A stretch of 64,000 nt of DNA from Pseudochelatococcus lubricantis. GTDB lineage: Bacteria > Pseudomonadota > Alphaproteobacteria > Rhizobiales > Beijerinckiaceae. Position 1 is the first letter of the stretch; each line of letters begins with the position of its first letter. The translations under genes and the position numbers were made by a program. The stretch spans positions 248,001 through 312,000 of the forward strand of contig NZ_JAASQI010000004.1 of the NCBI RefSeq assembly GCF_011762225.1, in the 5' to 3' direction. The notes beneath the pieces were generated by a model. The model made no database searches. It was not told the DNA's origin and worked only from the letters and a program-made list of their open reading frames with translations. Of the stretch, positions 45,380 through 52,918 are shown one piece after another.

Positions 45380-46768
45380 ATGGCACATCAGGGAACAACG
45401 GAGAGAGGGGAGACCGGCACCCTCGACTATTCGGCCGTCGCCGTGCCCGAGAACGCACGCATGTCGAAGGCAGGGCTGACCATGGCCTGGTGGGCCGTGT
45501 GCAGCGCTGTCTTCTACATCGTGGTCGGTGCCTCGATGGCGCTCAATTTCGGCACGTGGAACGCCATAATCGGCATGCTGCTGTCGGTGATCACCTACGG
45601 CGCGATCAATGCGGTGCTGAGCCGCTTCGCCATCCGCACCGGCCTGTCGGTGGCGCTGTTCTCGCGCATCCTCTTCGGCAGTATCGGCGCGAGCATCGCG
45701 ACGCTCATCTTCTGCGCGACAGCCATCTACTATGCGGTTTTCGAGGGCTCGGTCATCGCCGTGGGGATCAATACGGTATTTCCTGCTATATCGTATCAGG
45801 TCGCGGCGCTCATCGTCGTTATCTACAGTGCTTTGCTGATCTTTGGCAGCATCCAGAACTGGCTCGACAAGTTCAACGGCGTGCTGCTGCCGGTTTACCT
45901 TCTCGGTCTCGTGACGGCGACGGGGCTTGTCATCGCCGAATACGGCTACAGCGACAACTGGCTGCGCCTCGGCCCTGCCGGTGGTCCGCCCGCCGGCGGC
46001 TGGTGGTCCTGCTTCGTCTATTACATGGGCATCTGGGTGCTCATGATGTTCACCTTCGATTATGCCCGTTTCGGCCGCAAGGAAGATGCAGACTATCATG
46101 CCTTCTTCAACTTCGGGGTGCCGTTCTACCTGATGGCATTCCTGGTCAGCGGCCTGTTCGGCATCTTCATGGTGGGTTCCGTCCCGAACGACGGGGCGAT
46201 TTCGGAAGTGTCCGTATTGCTGGCGCTGCTCAAGCTGATGGGCGTCTGGGGGCTGGTCTTCGTCTGGGTGACGCAGACGCGCATCAATACGGCGAACTAC
46301 TATCTCGCCGCCGTCAACATGGAAGCGTTGCTGTCGCCGCTCGGCAGGCTGCCCTTCGGGCGCATCGGCTGGGCCGTGGCGGTCGGCGCCGTCGTCTATG
46401 TGCTGATGCTGGCGGACGTCTTCGGCTATCTGCTGCAGGCACTCGCCTATCAGGGCATTTTCGTGGTCGCCTGGGTTGCCGTCGCCCTCGCCTACATCGC
46501 CGGCCGAGGCCATGCGGGCGCGGCGGACGACGCTATGGCCGGCCGCGTCGCCAACGCGCCGGCCTTCGAGCCCTGCGGCCTGATTGCCTGGTTTGCCGCG
46601 ACCGCGCTCGGCATCGCCCTTTACCTGGCCGGCGGCCCCTATGCGGAGGTTTCCGCGCCAGCCACCGCGATCGCGGCCTTCGTCTTCCATTATGCCGGCA
46701 TGATCCTCACGAAAGCGCAGCCGCGCGCCGCTGCGCCGGTGGAGCGGGTGCGGTCGCTCGACCGGTAA
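45380..46768 (+). CDS. NCS1-type permease (cytosine/purine/hydantoin transporter family)
   Basis: A 462-residue membrane protein with about 12 helices. GAGGGGA seven bases upstream fixes the start. Typical segments: ENARMSKAGLTMAWWAVCSA at helix 1, SRFAIRTGLSVALFSRILFG, and YNCS1-like GSIQNWLDKFNGVLLPVYLL. It imports a nucleobase, allantoin or hydantoin by ion symport. Its place after hyuB-hyuA suggests it brings in the substrate they open. A stem-loop right after the stop ends the operon. Confidence 0.88.
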   Translation: MAHQGTTERGETGTLDYSAVAVPENARMSKAGLTMAWWAVCSAVFYIVVGASMALNFGTWNAIIGMLLSVITYGAINAVLSRFAIRTGLSVALFSRILFGSIGASIATLIFCATAIYYAVFEGSVIAVGINTVFPAISYQVAALIVVIYSALLIFGSIQNWLDKFNGVLLPVYLLGLVTATGLVIAEYGYSDNWLRLGPAGGPPAGGWWSCFVYYMGIWVLMMFTFDYARFGRKEDADYHAFFNFGVPFYLMAFLVSGLFGIFMVGSVPNDGAISEVSVLLALLKLMGVWGLVFVWVTQTRINTANYYLAAVNMEALLSPLGRLPFGRIGWAVAVGAVVYVLMLADVFGYLLQALAYQGIFVVAWVAVALAYIAGRGHAGAADDAMAGRVANAPAFEPCGLIAWFAATALGIALYLAGGPYAEVSAPATAIAAFVFHYAGMILTKAQPRAAAPVERVRSLDR

Positions 46769-46772
46769 TATC

Positions 46773-46811
46773 GTCCCGGCGCAAGAAAGCGCTTGACGCT
46801 TGCGTCGGGAC
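46773..46811 (+). terminator. Stem-loop terminator of the hydantoinase operon
   Basis: GTCCCGGCGCAAG (46773-46785) pairs with CTTGCGTCGGGAC (46799-46811), 13 bp with one G-T wobble and a 13-base loop, four bases past the permease stop. It is followed by AAGATCAAACTT rather than T-residues. Confidence 0.55.
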
Positions 46812-47103
46812 AAGATCAAACTTGCGGCCAAGCTTTTCCGGATGGGAATTCTGTCAAACGACAGTGCACGGGACGCCCTGTCTTATAAATTTCATCCTCC
46901 GGTGAAAAGATAGTCAGGTCCTTGTAATAATACATATCGGCATACTGTCAGTATATATCTGCTGTTACACCCCGCGCGGACGGCGCCGGGGCGCGTGCCT
47001 CGCTGCATGCGGCGGGTGAGTGGCCGGGCGCGGCACCTGTCCGGCTCCGACAGGTCACGCGGGCGAGAGAATGTCACGCGAGCAGACGGAACAGGGGGAC
47101 CTC
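46812..47103 (+). promoter_or_regulatory. Promoter region of the esterase/peptidase/MBL operon, with dyads
   Basis: 292 bases between the permease terminator and the esterase start. An AT-rich block (about 46880-46975) carries ATACTG-T-CAGTAT (46942-46954), a perfect 13-base dyad, and CTGTC-AAAC-GACAG lies further upstream near 46854. These could be operator half-sites. No regulator gene is adjacent. No coding frame with a start signal was seen before 47104. Confidence 0.4.
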
Positions 47104-48411
47104 ATGGAAAGCGTCATTTTCGTTCCCGGCATCATGGGAACCGCCCTCAGGACACCGGACGGACAGGAGGTATGGCCGCCGACGGCGTGGGAGACCCAGT
47201 TCGGCTACAGACGCAAGGCCGATCTGATGCGGGACGATCTCGTCGCCGGCGACGTCATCCGCAATGTCCTGTGTTTCGATTTCTACCGTCCGCTCATCAG
47301 GCAGTTGTCGGAAATCGGATTTCCGGAGGACGGCGCCGACAAGAAGCTGACGATCTTTCCATACGACTGGCGCCTCGACCTCGAAACGACGGCCGGCAAG
47401 CTGGCCGAGACGATCGCGAAACGCCACGACGAGGGCGCGACGTCAATCACGCTCATCGCCCACAGTATGGGCGGGCTGATATCGCGCCTCGTGCTCGAAT
47501 CCGGAAAATATGATGCCGAGCCCTGGTTCGGCAAGATCGGCAGCTTTCTGGCACTCGCCACGCCGCATCTCGGCGCGCCGCTGGCGCTGGCGCGCGTTCT
47601 CGGCCTCGACAGCACGCTCGGCATCAGCGCGGCGGATTTCCGCGACCTTGCGAACGACCCCCGCTACCCGTCCGGCTACCAGCTTCTGCCGGCCCCCGGC
47701 GAAGCCGCGTGCTGGAACATCGCCAGCGAGACGCTCGACCCGCTCGATATCTACGACCCGCAGGTCTCGGCGGCGCTCGGCCTCAATCCCGCGCTGCTGG
47801 AGCGCGCCCGCTACGTCCACGACACACTCGGCCGCGGGGCCGCGCCCGCGCACGTCCGCTACTTCTATTTCGCGGGAACGGGACACAAGACGGCGACGCG
47901 CATCAACTTCGGCCACGGCGAGCCGAAAATCACCGTATCGGACGACGCCGGCGACGGCACGGTGCCGGTGTGGAGCGCGTTCCCCCGGCTGGGGCAGAAG
48001 CAGGCCGTGGTGGGCGAGCACGCGAGCTTCTTCACCGCCACCGCCTTCAAGCCGGTGTTCTATCGCCTGCTCGGCGCGGCCTCTCCCACACCGCCGCTGG
48101 GCGTCGCGCCCGCCGTCGACCTGTCGGTGCACGCCATCTCGCTGAAGAAATCGGAAACGATCGAACTGCTGCTCGTGCCGCCCTCCCCCACGGGCGAGAT
48201 CAGCGGCACAATCGCGCTCATGCGGACCGACGATCCCGCCACGCCCTTCGCCCCCTTCGGCCCGCCGGTCACGGTCGCCTACAAGGGGCCGGCGGTTCCC
48301 CAGCTTCGGCTGATCCTTGAGCCGGCCGGGCAGCCGGGGCTGTTCCAGGCCGCTTTCACGGGCCTGCCGGGCAACTCGCCGGCGGTCCAGTTCGCCGTCA
48401 CGGACCAGTAG
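47104..48411 (+). CDS. LCAT-family serine esterase/lipase (alpha/beta hydrolase), cytoplasmic
   Basis: A 435-residue protein. AGGGGG five bases upstream selects 47104; ATGs at 47071 and 47020 are weaker. The start VIFVPGIMGTALRTPDGQEVWP is the oxyanion-hole strand of lecithin:cholesterol acyltransferase-like enzymes. The triad is Ser121 (LIAHSMGGL), Asp284 (DAGDGTVPVW) and His306 (VVGEHASF). DWR at 88-90 also fits the family. Residues 345-435 form an extra beta-rich C-terminal domain (SVHAISLKKSETIELLLVPP). No signal peptide. It is first of three closely packed hydrolase genes. The substrate could be a lipid or a modified peptide. Confidence 0.82.
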   Translation: MESVIFVPGIMGTALRTPDGQEVWPPTAWETQFGYRRKADLMRDDLVAGDVIRNVLCFDFYRPLIRQLSEIGFPEDGADKKLTIFPYDWRLDLETTAGKLAETIAKRHDEGATSITLIAHSMGGLISRLVLESGKYDAEPWFGKIGSFLALATPHLGAPLALARVLGLDSTLGISAADFRDLANDPRYPSGYQLLPAPGEAACWNIASETLDPLDIYDPQVSAALGLNPALLERARYVHDTLGRGAAPAHVRYFYFAGTGHKTATRINFGHGEPKITVSDDAGDGTVPVWSAFPRLGQKQAVVGEHASFFTATAFKPVFYRLLGAASPTPPLGVAPAVDLSVHAISLKKSETIELLLVPPSPTGEISGTIALMRTDDPATPFAPFGPPVTVAYKGPAVPQLRLILEPAGQPGLFQAAFTGLPGNSPAVQFAVTDQ

Positions 48412-48434
48412 GACCGGATCGGCAGGAGACGGAC

Positions 48435-50159
48435 ATGGCGACCGAAAACACCGCGGCAACGGGCAAGGTGCGGCTGCAATACATGGTGCGGGACCCTGTG
48501 AGCGCCGACGACGGCAGGGACCTGCTGGAAGGATGGGACTACAAGGCCACGGAGGCGATGCTCGACGGACCGGTCTGCCGCCGCGTCGCCGTCGTCGACA
48601 TCGATCCCGACACGGGCGCGGTCAACGCCGGTGCGCCCTTCGTGCCGCCGAAGAAGGGCGCCAAGCTCGGCCGCTACCGGATCAAGGATCCGACGCGGCC
48701 GCACGCCGCCGATTTCCAGCAGGTCAGCGTGTTCGGGGCGGTCATGAAGACCATGGCGATGTTCGAGGAGGCGGACGTGCTCGGCCGGCCGCTGCGCTGG
48801 GCGTTCGACGGTGAGCAGCTGCTCGTCGTGCCGCGCGCCGGCCGCATGGCGAACGCCTTCTACCACCGCGATTCCCGCAGCCTGCAGTTCTTCTTTTTCG
48901 AGGCGACGGTGAGTGGCGCCGACACGACCGTCTACACCTGCCTGTCGCCGGACATCGTCGCCCACGAGACGACGCACGCCATCCTCGACGGCATCGCCCC
49001 CGATCTCTACGACGCGACGTCGCCACAAGCGCTGGGCCTGCACGAGGCGATCGCCGATCTCAGTGCCGTCATCTTCGCCATCCGCACGCGCCGGCTGCGG
49101 CTGGAAGTGCTGAGGTTGTCGCGCGGCGACCTGCGCAATGCCGGCGCCTTCAATGAGATCGCCAACCATTTCGGCGCCGCGGTCGCCGGCGACGCGCGCC
49201 CGCTGCGCGATCTTAACAGCGGCGTCTCCTTCAGCGGCCAGGGAAGGCGACCGGCGTCGCACGACCCGCACGACATCAGCGAGGTGCTGTCGGGTGCGCT
49301 CTACCTGCTGCTGGTGAAGGAGCACGACGACATCAAGCGCGCGATCGCCGCGGGCGCGGGCGGCCTCGAAGAGGAGGAAGGCGGGCAGGCCGCCGGCCCC
49401 GGCGACGAGGAGCTTTACCAGGCCTCCGGCAGGGCGCTCGCCATCGCGGGCAACAAGTTCAAGCGCATCGTCTTTCGCGGGCTGGATTATCTGCCGCCGG
49501 GCGAAATCTCCTTCGCCGACTACGGCCGGGCGCTGATCGCCGCCGATACCGCCTCCAATCCCGATGACGACGATGCGCGCGCCTTCATCAGGAAGGAGTT
49601 CGTGCGCCGGGGCATCGTGGCCGATGCCGGCGAACTCGTCTCGCCCCCGCCCACGCTCGCGCTGCCCGCCGATCTCGACCTCGACCTGCTCGTCCGCAGC
49701 GACTGGTCGGCCTACCAGTTCGCCGAGAAGCACCGCGAGGCGCTGATGATTCCGCCCAACGTGCCCTTCGACGTGCGCCCCCGTCTCTCGGTCGTCAAGA
49801 CGGTCTACAGGTCGACCGGCGAGGCCGAGACGCACGAATGCCTCTTCAAGGTGGCGTGGCGGGAGAACCGCACGGTCGACCAGGGAGGCGGGTTCTTCGA
49901 TGAGATCAGCATCATCTACGGCAGCACGCTGGTCATCGACCGGGATACCGGCGAGGTTCGCGCGCTGCTGTCGACGAGCCCGCGCCATCCCTCCCAGCAG
50001 GCGGAGGCGACGGCGGCGAACAACGCCATGCGGCTGGCCTACGTGGCCGACTGCTTCGACAAGGGATTGCTGGAAATCGGCTCTCCGGACGTGCAGATCC
50101 AGAACCGCACGCTGCGGCTGCGCGCCATGGGGCAGATGCTGCATATGAGGGGCCATTGA
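48435..50159 (+). CDS. Thermolysin-like (gluzincin) zinc metallopeptidase without signal or propeptide
   Basis: A 574-residue protein. Residues 177-181 are HETTH and residues 203-208 are HEAIAD, 21 residues on, the same order as thermolysin's HExxH and NEAISD. So His177, His181 and Glu204 should bind zinc and Glu178 should be the catalytic base. An upstream NAFYHRDSRSLQFFF strand matches the M4 edge strand. No secretion signal or M4 propeptide is present, which is odd because most M4 enzymes are exported. The C-terminal 200 residues (from about 375) are an unknown domain. It lies 23 bases after the esterase gene and two before the MBL gene. Confidence 0.8.
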   Translation: MATENTAATGKVRLQYMVRDPVSADDGRDLLEGWDYKATEAMLDGPVCRRVAVVDIDPDTGAVNAGAPFVPPKKGAKLGRYRIKDPTRPHAADFQQVSVFGAVMKTMAMFEEADVLGRPLRWAFDGEQLLVVPRAGRMANAFYHRDSRSLQFFFFEATVSGADTTVYTCLSPDIVAHETTHAILDGIAPDLYDATSPQALGLHEAIADLSAVIFAIRTRRLRLEVLRLSRGDLRNAGAFNEIANHFGAAVAGDARPLRDLNSGVSFSGQGRRPASHDPHDISEVLSGALYLLLVKEHDDIKRAIAAGAGGLEEEEGGQAAGPGDEELYQASGRALAIAGNKFKRIVFRGLDYLPPGEISFADYGRALIAADTASNPDDDDARAFIRKEFVRRGIVADAGELVSPPPTLALPADLDLDLLVRSDWSAYQFAEKHREALMIPPNVPFDVRPRLSVVKTVYRSTGEAETHECLFKVAWRENRTVDQGGGFFDEISIIYGSTLVIDRDTGEVRALLSTSPRHPSQQAEATAANNAMRLAYVADCFDKGLLEIGSPDVQIQNRTLRLRAMGQMLHMRGH

Positions 50160-50160
50160 C

Positions 50161-51315
50161 ATGCAGGCGCTCAGGGTCCGCATCTACAACGTGCTGTTCG
50201 GCGACGCCATTCTGGTCAGCATTCCCGAGATCGACGGCAATGGCGAGGAGACTGTCGTCCATCTGCTGATCGACGTCGGCAACGCGCTCGCCGGCGCCGG
50301 CGGCGACGATTCCGTCTTCAGGAAGGTGCTCGAAAACATCCGGGACGAACTCGCCGGCAAGCCGGTCGACCTTTATCTGATGACCCATGAGCACATGGAC
50401 CATATCCAGGGGCTGCTGTACGGTGCGAAGAAGCTCGATATTACCGTGCGCGCGGCGCGGGTATGGATGACCGCCTCGTCGGCGGAAGACTATTACCGGC
50501 GCTTTCCGGAGGCACGGAAGAAACGTTCCCTCGCGCTCGCCCTCATCAGGAGCGTGACGAAGTTCTTCCGCAAGAGCGCCGCGCCCGTGCCGCCGGGCGT
50601 CGCCGCGCTGTTGGCCATCAACAACCCGCGTGCCAGCAAGGACTGCGTCGACCATATCCGCAAGCTCGCGGACCATCCGCTCTATATTCATCGTGAGGCG
50701 CCGGTCGGCGGCAGCCACCCGTTCCGCCGCACGCAGGTGCGCATCCTCGCCCCGGAGGAGGATACATCGATCTATTACGGCCGGCTGGGGCCGGACATGT
50801 TCGGCGCCATGGCGGGCAATGCCGTGCCGACCGCCTTTCCCGCGCAGACGGTCACGCCGCCGGCCGGCGTCTCCGCCGGCGATTTTTTCGATCTCGTCCG
50901 TTTCCGCTCGAACGGCATGGCGGGCAATCTGCGTACCATCGACAAGGCCGCCAACAATTCGAGCGTGGTGATCGAACTCGAATGGGAAGGCTGGCGTCTG
51001 CTGTTTCCGGGCGATGCGGAAGAGAAAAGCTGGGAGATCATGGACCGTCGGGGGCTCTTGCGGCCCGTGCATTTTCTCAAGGTCAGCCATCACGGCAGCA
51101 GGAACGGCACGCCGCCCGTCGTCACAGACAAGGTGCTGCCCGAGACCGCACCCGACGGACGGCAACGGCGCGCCGTGGTCTCGACGCGCGTGGGTGCCTA
51201 TGAGGGCGTTCCCGATACCGAAACGCTGGCGACGATCGCGGCACGGGCGCAGCTCTTCGACACGCGCACACTCGAACCCGGTGCATGGTTCGATCTGGAG
51301 TTCGCCGCGCCGTAG
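50161..51315 (+). CDS. Metallo-beta-lactamase-fold hydrolase (ComEC/Rec2 C-terminal-like)
   Basis: A 384-residue cytoplasmic MBL-fold protein. Metal ligands: His76, His78, Asp80 and His81 in LMTHEHMDHIQGLL, Asp285 in LFPGDAEE and His310 or His311 in KVSHHGSRNGT. The VSHHGS pattern resembles the nuclease-like MBL domain of ComEC and stand-alone relatives. About 130 residues are inserted between the first metal site and the GNLRTIDKAANNSS segment. It begins one base past the peptidase stop, so the genes are translationally coupled. It may act on nucleic acid, nucleotide or another phosphodiester. Confidence 0.85.
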   Translation: MQALRVRIYNVLFGDAILVSIPEIDGNGEETVVHLLIDVGNALAGAGGDDSVFRKVLENIRDELAGKPVDLYLMTHEHMDHIQGLLYGAKKLDITVRAARVWMTASSAEDYYRRFPEARKKRSLALALIRSVTKFFRKSAAPVPPGVAALLAINNPRASKDCVDHIRKLADHPLYIHREAPVGGSHPFRRTQVRILAPEEDTSIYYGRLGPDMFGAMAGNAVPTAFPAQTVTPPAGVSAGDFFDLVRFRSNGMAGNLRTIDKAANNSSVVIELEWEGWRLLFPGDAEEKSWEIMDRRGLLRPVHFLKVSHHGSRNGTPPVVTDKVLPETAPDGRQRRAVVSTRVGAYEGVPDTETLATIAARAQLFDTRTLEPGAWFDLEFAAP

Positions 51316-51328
51316 GAGGTGCCGCCGC

Positions 51329-51742
51329 CTATAACGGCAGGCGTAGCCAGCTCAACAGTTCGCCCGCCGCGATGCCTCCGGCCGACGCGACCGTGGCTCT
51401 GACCGACGCGACGGAACTGTCAAGGAAGGCGACGACATGCTCCCGCGTGCCCGACGGCCGCGCGGGCCCGGCTGGTGGCGAAACGTCGAGGGGCGGGATG
51501 GCGGCAGGCGATGCCGGATCGCCGTAATGCGAAAGCAGGAGCGGCGCGCTCCCGGGAGTTTTCACCGTGCAGCGGGCGGTCACGAGCGGATAGGACGCGC
51601 GCTCCGACGCGATCTGTTTGCCGATCGCGGCCCGGCAGGCCTCGACGCTCGACCAGCCGGACGACACCGTGCGGACGTCCCTGCACACGACGCCGTCGCA
51701 ATCGCAACCGGCCAGCAGCATCAGGACGACCACCGTCTTCAT
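51329..51742 (-). CDS. Small cysteine-containing lipoprotein
   Basis: A 137-residue product. MKTVVVLMLLAGCDCDG is a lipoprotein signal with the lipobox LAGC (Cys13 to be lipidated). Four further Cys (15, 20, 36, 58) could form disulphides in the periplasm. Residues 35-60 (SVEACRAAIGKQIASERASY) look helical; the rest is Pro/Ala/Ser-rich. No family recognised. The ATG overlaps the stop of a 40-codon membrane-peptide gene (ATGA), and the 3' end faces the MBL gene 13 bases away. Confidence 0.65.
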   Translation of the reverse strand: MKTVVVLMLLAGCDCDGVVCRDVRTVSSGWSSVEACRAAIGKQIASERASYPLVTARCTVKTPGSAPLLLSHYGDPASPAAIPPLDVSPPAGPARPSGTREHVVAFLDSSVASVRATVASAGGIAAGELLSWLRLPL

Positions 51743-51861
51743 CGGCCTTCTCCCTTGCCCCGCGCCATCCTTAGCCGCCGCAGGATCAGGCGGGGCGGAA
51801 CCGCGTTCACGAATCCGATAAACGATGTGACCGCGATGCTGATGAGCTGTATATCCAACAT
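51739..51861 (-). CDS. 40-residue single-pass membrane peptide, coupled to the lipoprotein gene
   Basis: AAGGAG six bases before the ATG at 51861 marks a well-placed start. The product is MLDIQLISIAVTSFIGFVNA followed by VPPRLILRRLRMARGKGEGR. The first 27 residues can span the membrane; the tail is strongly basic and would stay in the cytoplasm. The stop overlaps the lipoprotein start, so the pair is likely made together. No known family. It lies in an AT-rich leader and is too short for most gene callers. Confidence 0.55.
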   Translation of the reverse strand: MLDIQLISIAVTSFIGFVNAVPPRLILRRLRMARGKGEGR

Positions 51862-51935
51862 ATGCTGCTCCTTGTCATTTTTCATATTTTTCTGAATTTT
51901 ATTTTCATTATTAAATATTTCGTTTTAATCGAAAT

Positions 51936-52697
51936 TTAATTTGAATTACTGCATATCTCGCGAGCATGAACGTTGATCCTGTCGGCAAGGCGGTTGATGT
52001 GGATGCCGTCCATGGCATAGAGCGCGCCGTCCTCGCTTCCGGCATCGGCGGGGGGAAACAGCGCGACGCGCGCGCATGTCTCCCCCGTGCAGGTGTTGCC
52101 GATGACGGCGTCGAACGCGGCAATGGCGGAGCTGGAGAATGCCGCCGCCCCGCCCTCCTGCAACGGCGGAATCTGCGAGACGACCACCCGACGCGACCGC
52201 CAGCGCAGCACGGACAGCAGATTGTCCAGATTCCGCCGGAAGCGGATGACGGCATCGTAGGCGTCGGGCCTGCGCTTGAGATTGGCCTCGTTCGTGCCGA
52301 TGGTGAGCAGCGTCAGCTTCGGCGGCCTGATCTTCGCTGCGGCGATCACCGACGACACGTCGTCGAGCGTCGCGCCAGAGAGGCCGGCGTTGAGCGTCGG
52401 CAGGCCGCAGAGCGTGGGCAGGTACAGCCGCTCGGTGTGGGAATCGCCTGCGAGCAGGATGTAGTCACCCTCGATCTGTTCAGCTTGCGCCTCGATGGTC
52501 CGCAGCCGCACGAGCGTATAGCCGTCGAGCGCCTCGCGCTTCGCCGTCATGAAGAGAGCGCCGGCAACGGCAACGGCGGCAAGGCCCGGTATGCCGAGCG
52601 CGATCAGCATTTTCGTCGTTCTGTTATAGGGCGGCAGGCCGCGCGGCACGATCTGGCTCCAGGCGCGCCACGACGGCAGCGGAAGACGTGCATGCAT
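51936..52697 (-). CDS. SGNH/GDSL-type hydrolase with N-terminal membrane anchor
   Basis: A 253-residue protein. GGAG seven bases upstream fixes 52697. A hydrophobic helix at about 30-50 (MLIALGIPGLAAVAVAGALF) anchors it, leaving the catalytic domain outside. Block I is LLAGDSHTERL (catalytic Ser), the oxyanion Gly lies near NAGLSG, the Asn is in TIGTNEANLK, and Asp-x-x-His is MDGIHINR. Such enzymes remove acyl or acetyl groups from lipids or polysaccharides. It is upstream of the membrane-peptide/lipoprotein pair on the same strand, with an AT-rich gap between, and divergent from the response regulator. Confidence 0.82.
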   Translation of the reverse strand: MHARLPLPSWRAWSQIVPRGLPPYNRTTKMLIALGIPGLAAVAVAGALFMTAKREALDGYTLVRLRTIEAQAEQIEGDYILLAGDSHTERLYLPTLCGLPTLNAGLSGATLDDVSSVIAAAKIRPPKLTLLTIGTNEANLKRRPDAYDAVIRFRRNLDNLLSVLRWRSRRVVVSQIPPLQEGGAAAFSSSAIAAFDAVIGNTCTGETCARVALFPPADAGSEDGALYAMDGIHINRLADRINVHAREICSNSN

Positions 52698-52766
52698 CCG
52701 AAACTCCTTCGCGATGCCGCACCATCGCCGGCGTTTGTTTCTCCCATATTCAGGCCGGAAGAGTGT

Positions 52767-52820
52767 TTGTTTCCGATTGTTTCCGGTTGTTTCCCCCGCG
52801 CGCCGGGAAACAACCGGAAA
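52767..52820. promoter_or_regulatory. Tandem 10-bp repeats and perfect 16-bp inverted repeat (candidate operator)
   Basis: Three tandem ten-base units (TTGTTTCCGA, TTGTTTCCGG, TTGTTTCCCC; 52767-52796) are followed by inverted copies, giving a perfect 16-bp inverted repeat (52780-52795 and 52805-52820, loop of nine). One unit per helical turn on one DNA face is what OmpR-type regulators often bind. It lies between the divergent SGNH and response-regulator genes. Confidence 0.55.
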
Positions 52821-52874
52821 AAAATTTGTGATTTCCTCGGTTCCGCTAATGGGCTAACTGGTTCCGCAAGCAAG

Positions 52875-52900
52875 CATTCGCAGTGCAAACATTCGCAGTG
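52875..52900 (+). repeat. Direct repeat CATTCGCAGTG (two copies, 15-bp period)
   Basis: CATTCGCAGTG occurs at 52875-52885 and 52890-52900, separated by four bases, just ahead of the AAGGAG sequence in the response-regulator leader. It may be an extra regulator site or a chance duplication. Confidence 0.5.
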
Positions 52901-52918
52901 AAGGAGCCCGTGCGGGAC

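Noticed and set aside
47104-51315. Calling the esterase/peptidase/MBL trio a defence system outright
   Set aside because: No sensor, nucleotide-signalling, ATPase or toxin-like domain was seen and no other defence genes flank it. The sequence alone cannot support that label.
51329-51861. Membrane peptide plus lipoprotein as a phage Rz/Rz1 spanin pair
   Set aside because: The membrane peptide lacks a periplasmic coiled coil, the frames overlap only by four bases, and no holin, endolysin or phage genes are near.
52767-52820. Tandem TTGTTTCC units as a CRISPR or satellite array
   Set aside because: Units are only ten bases with no unique spacers and no cas genes nearby; a regulator site fits better.
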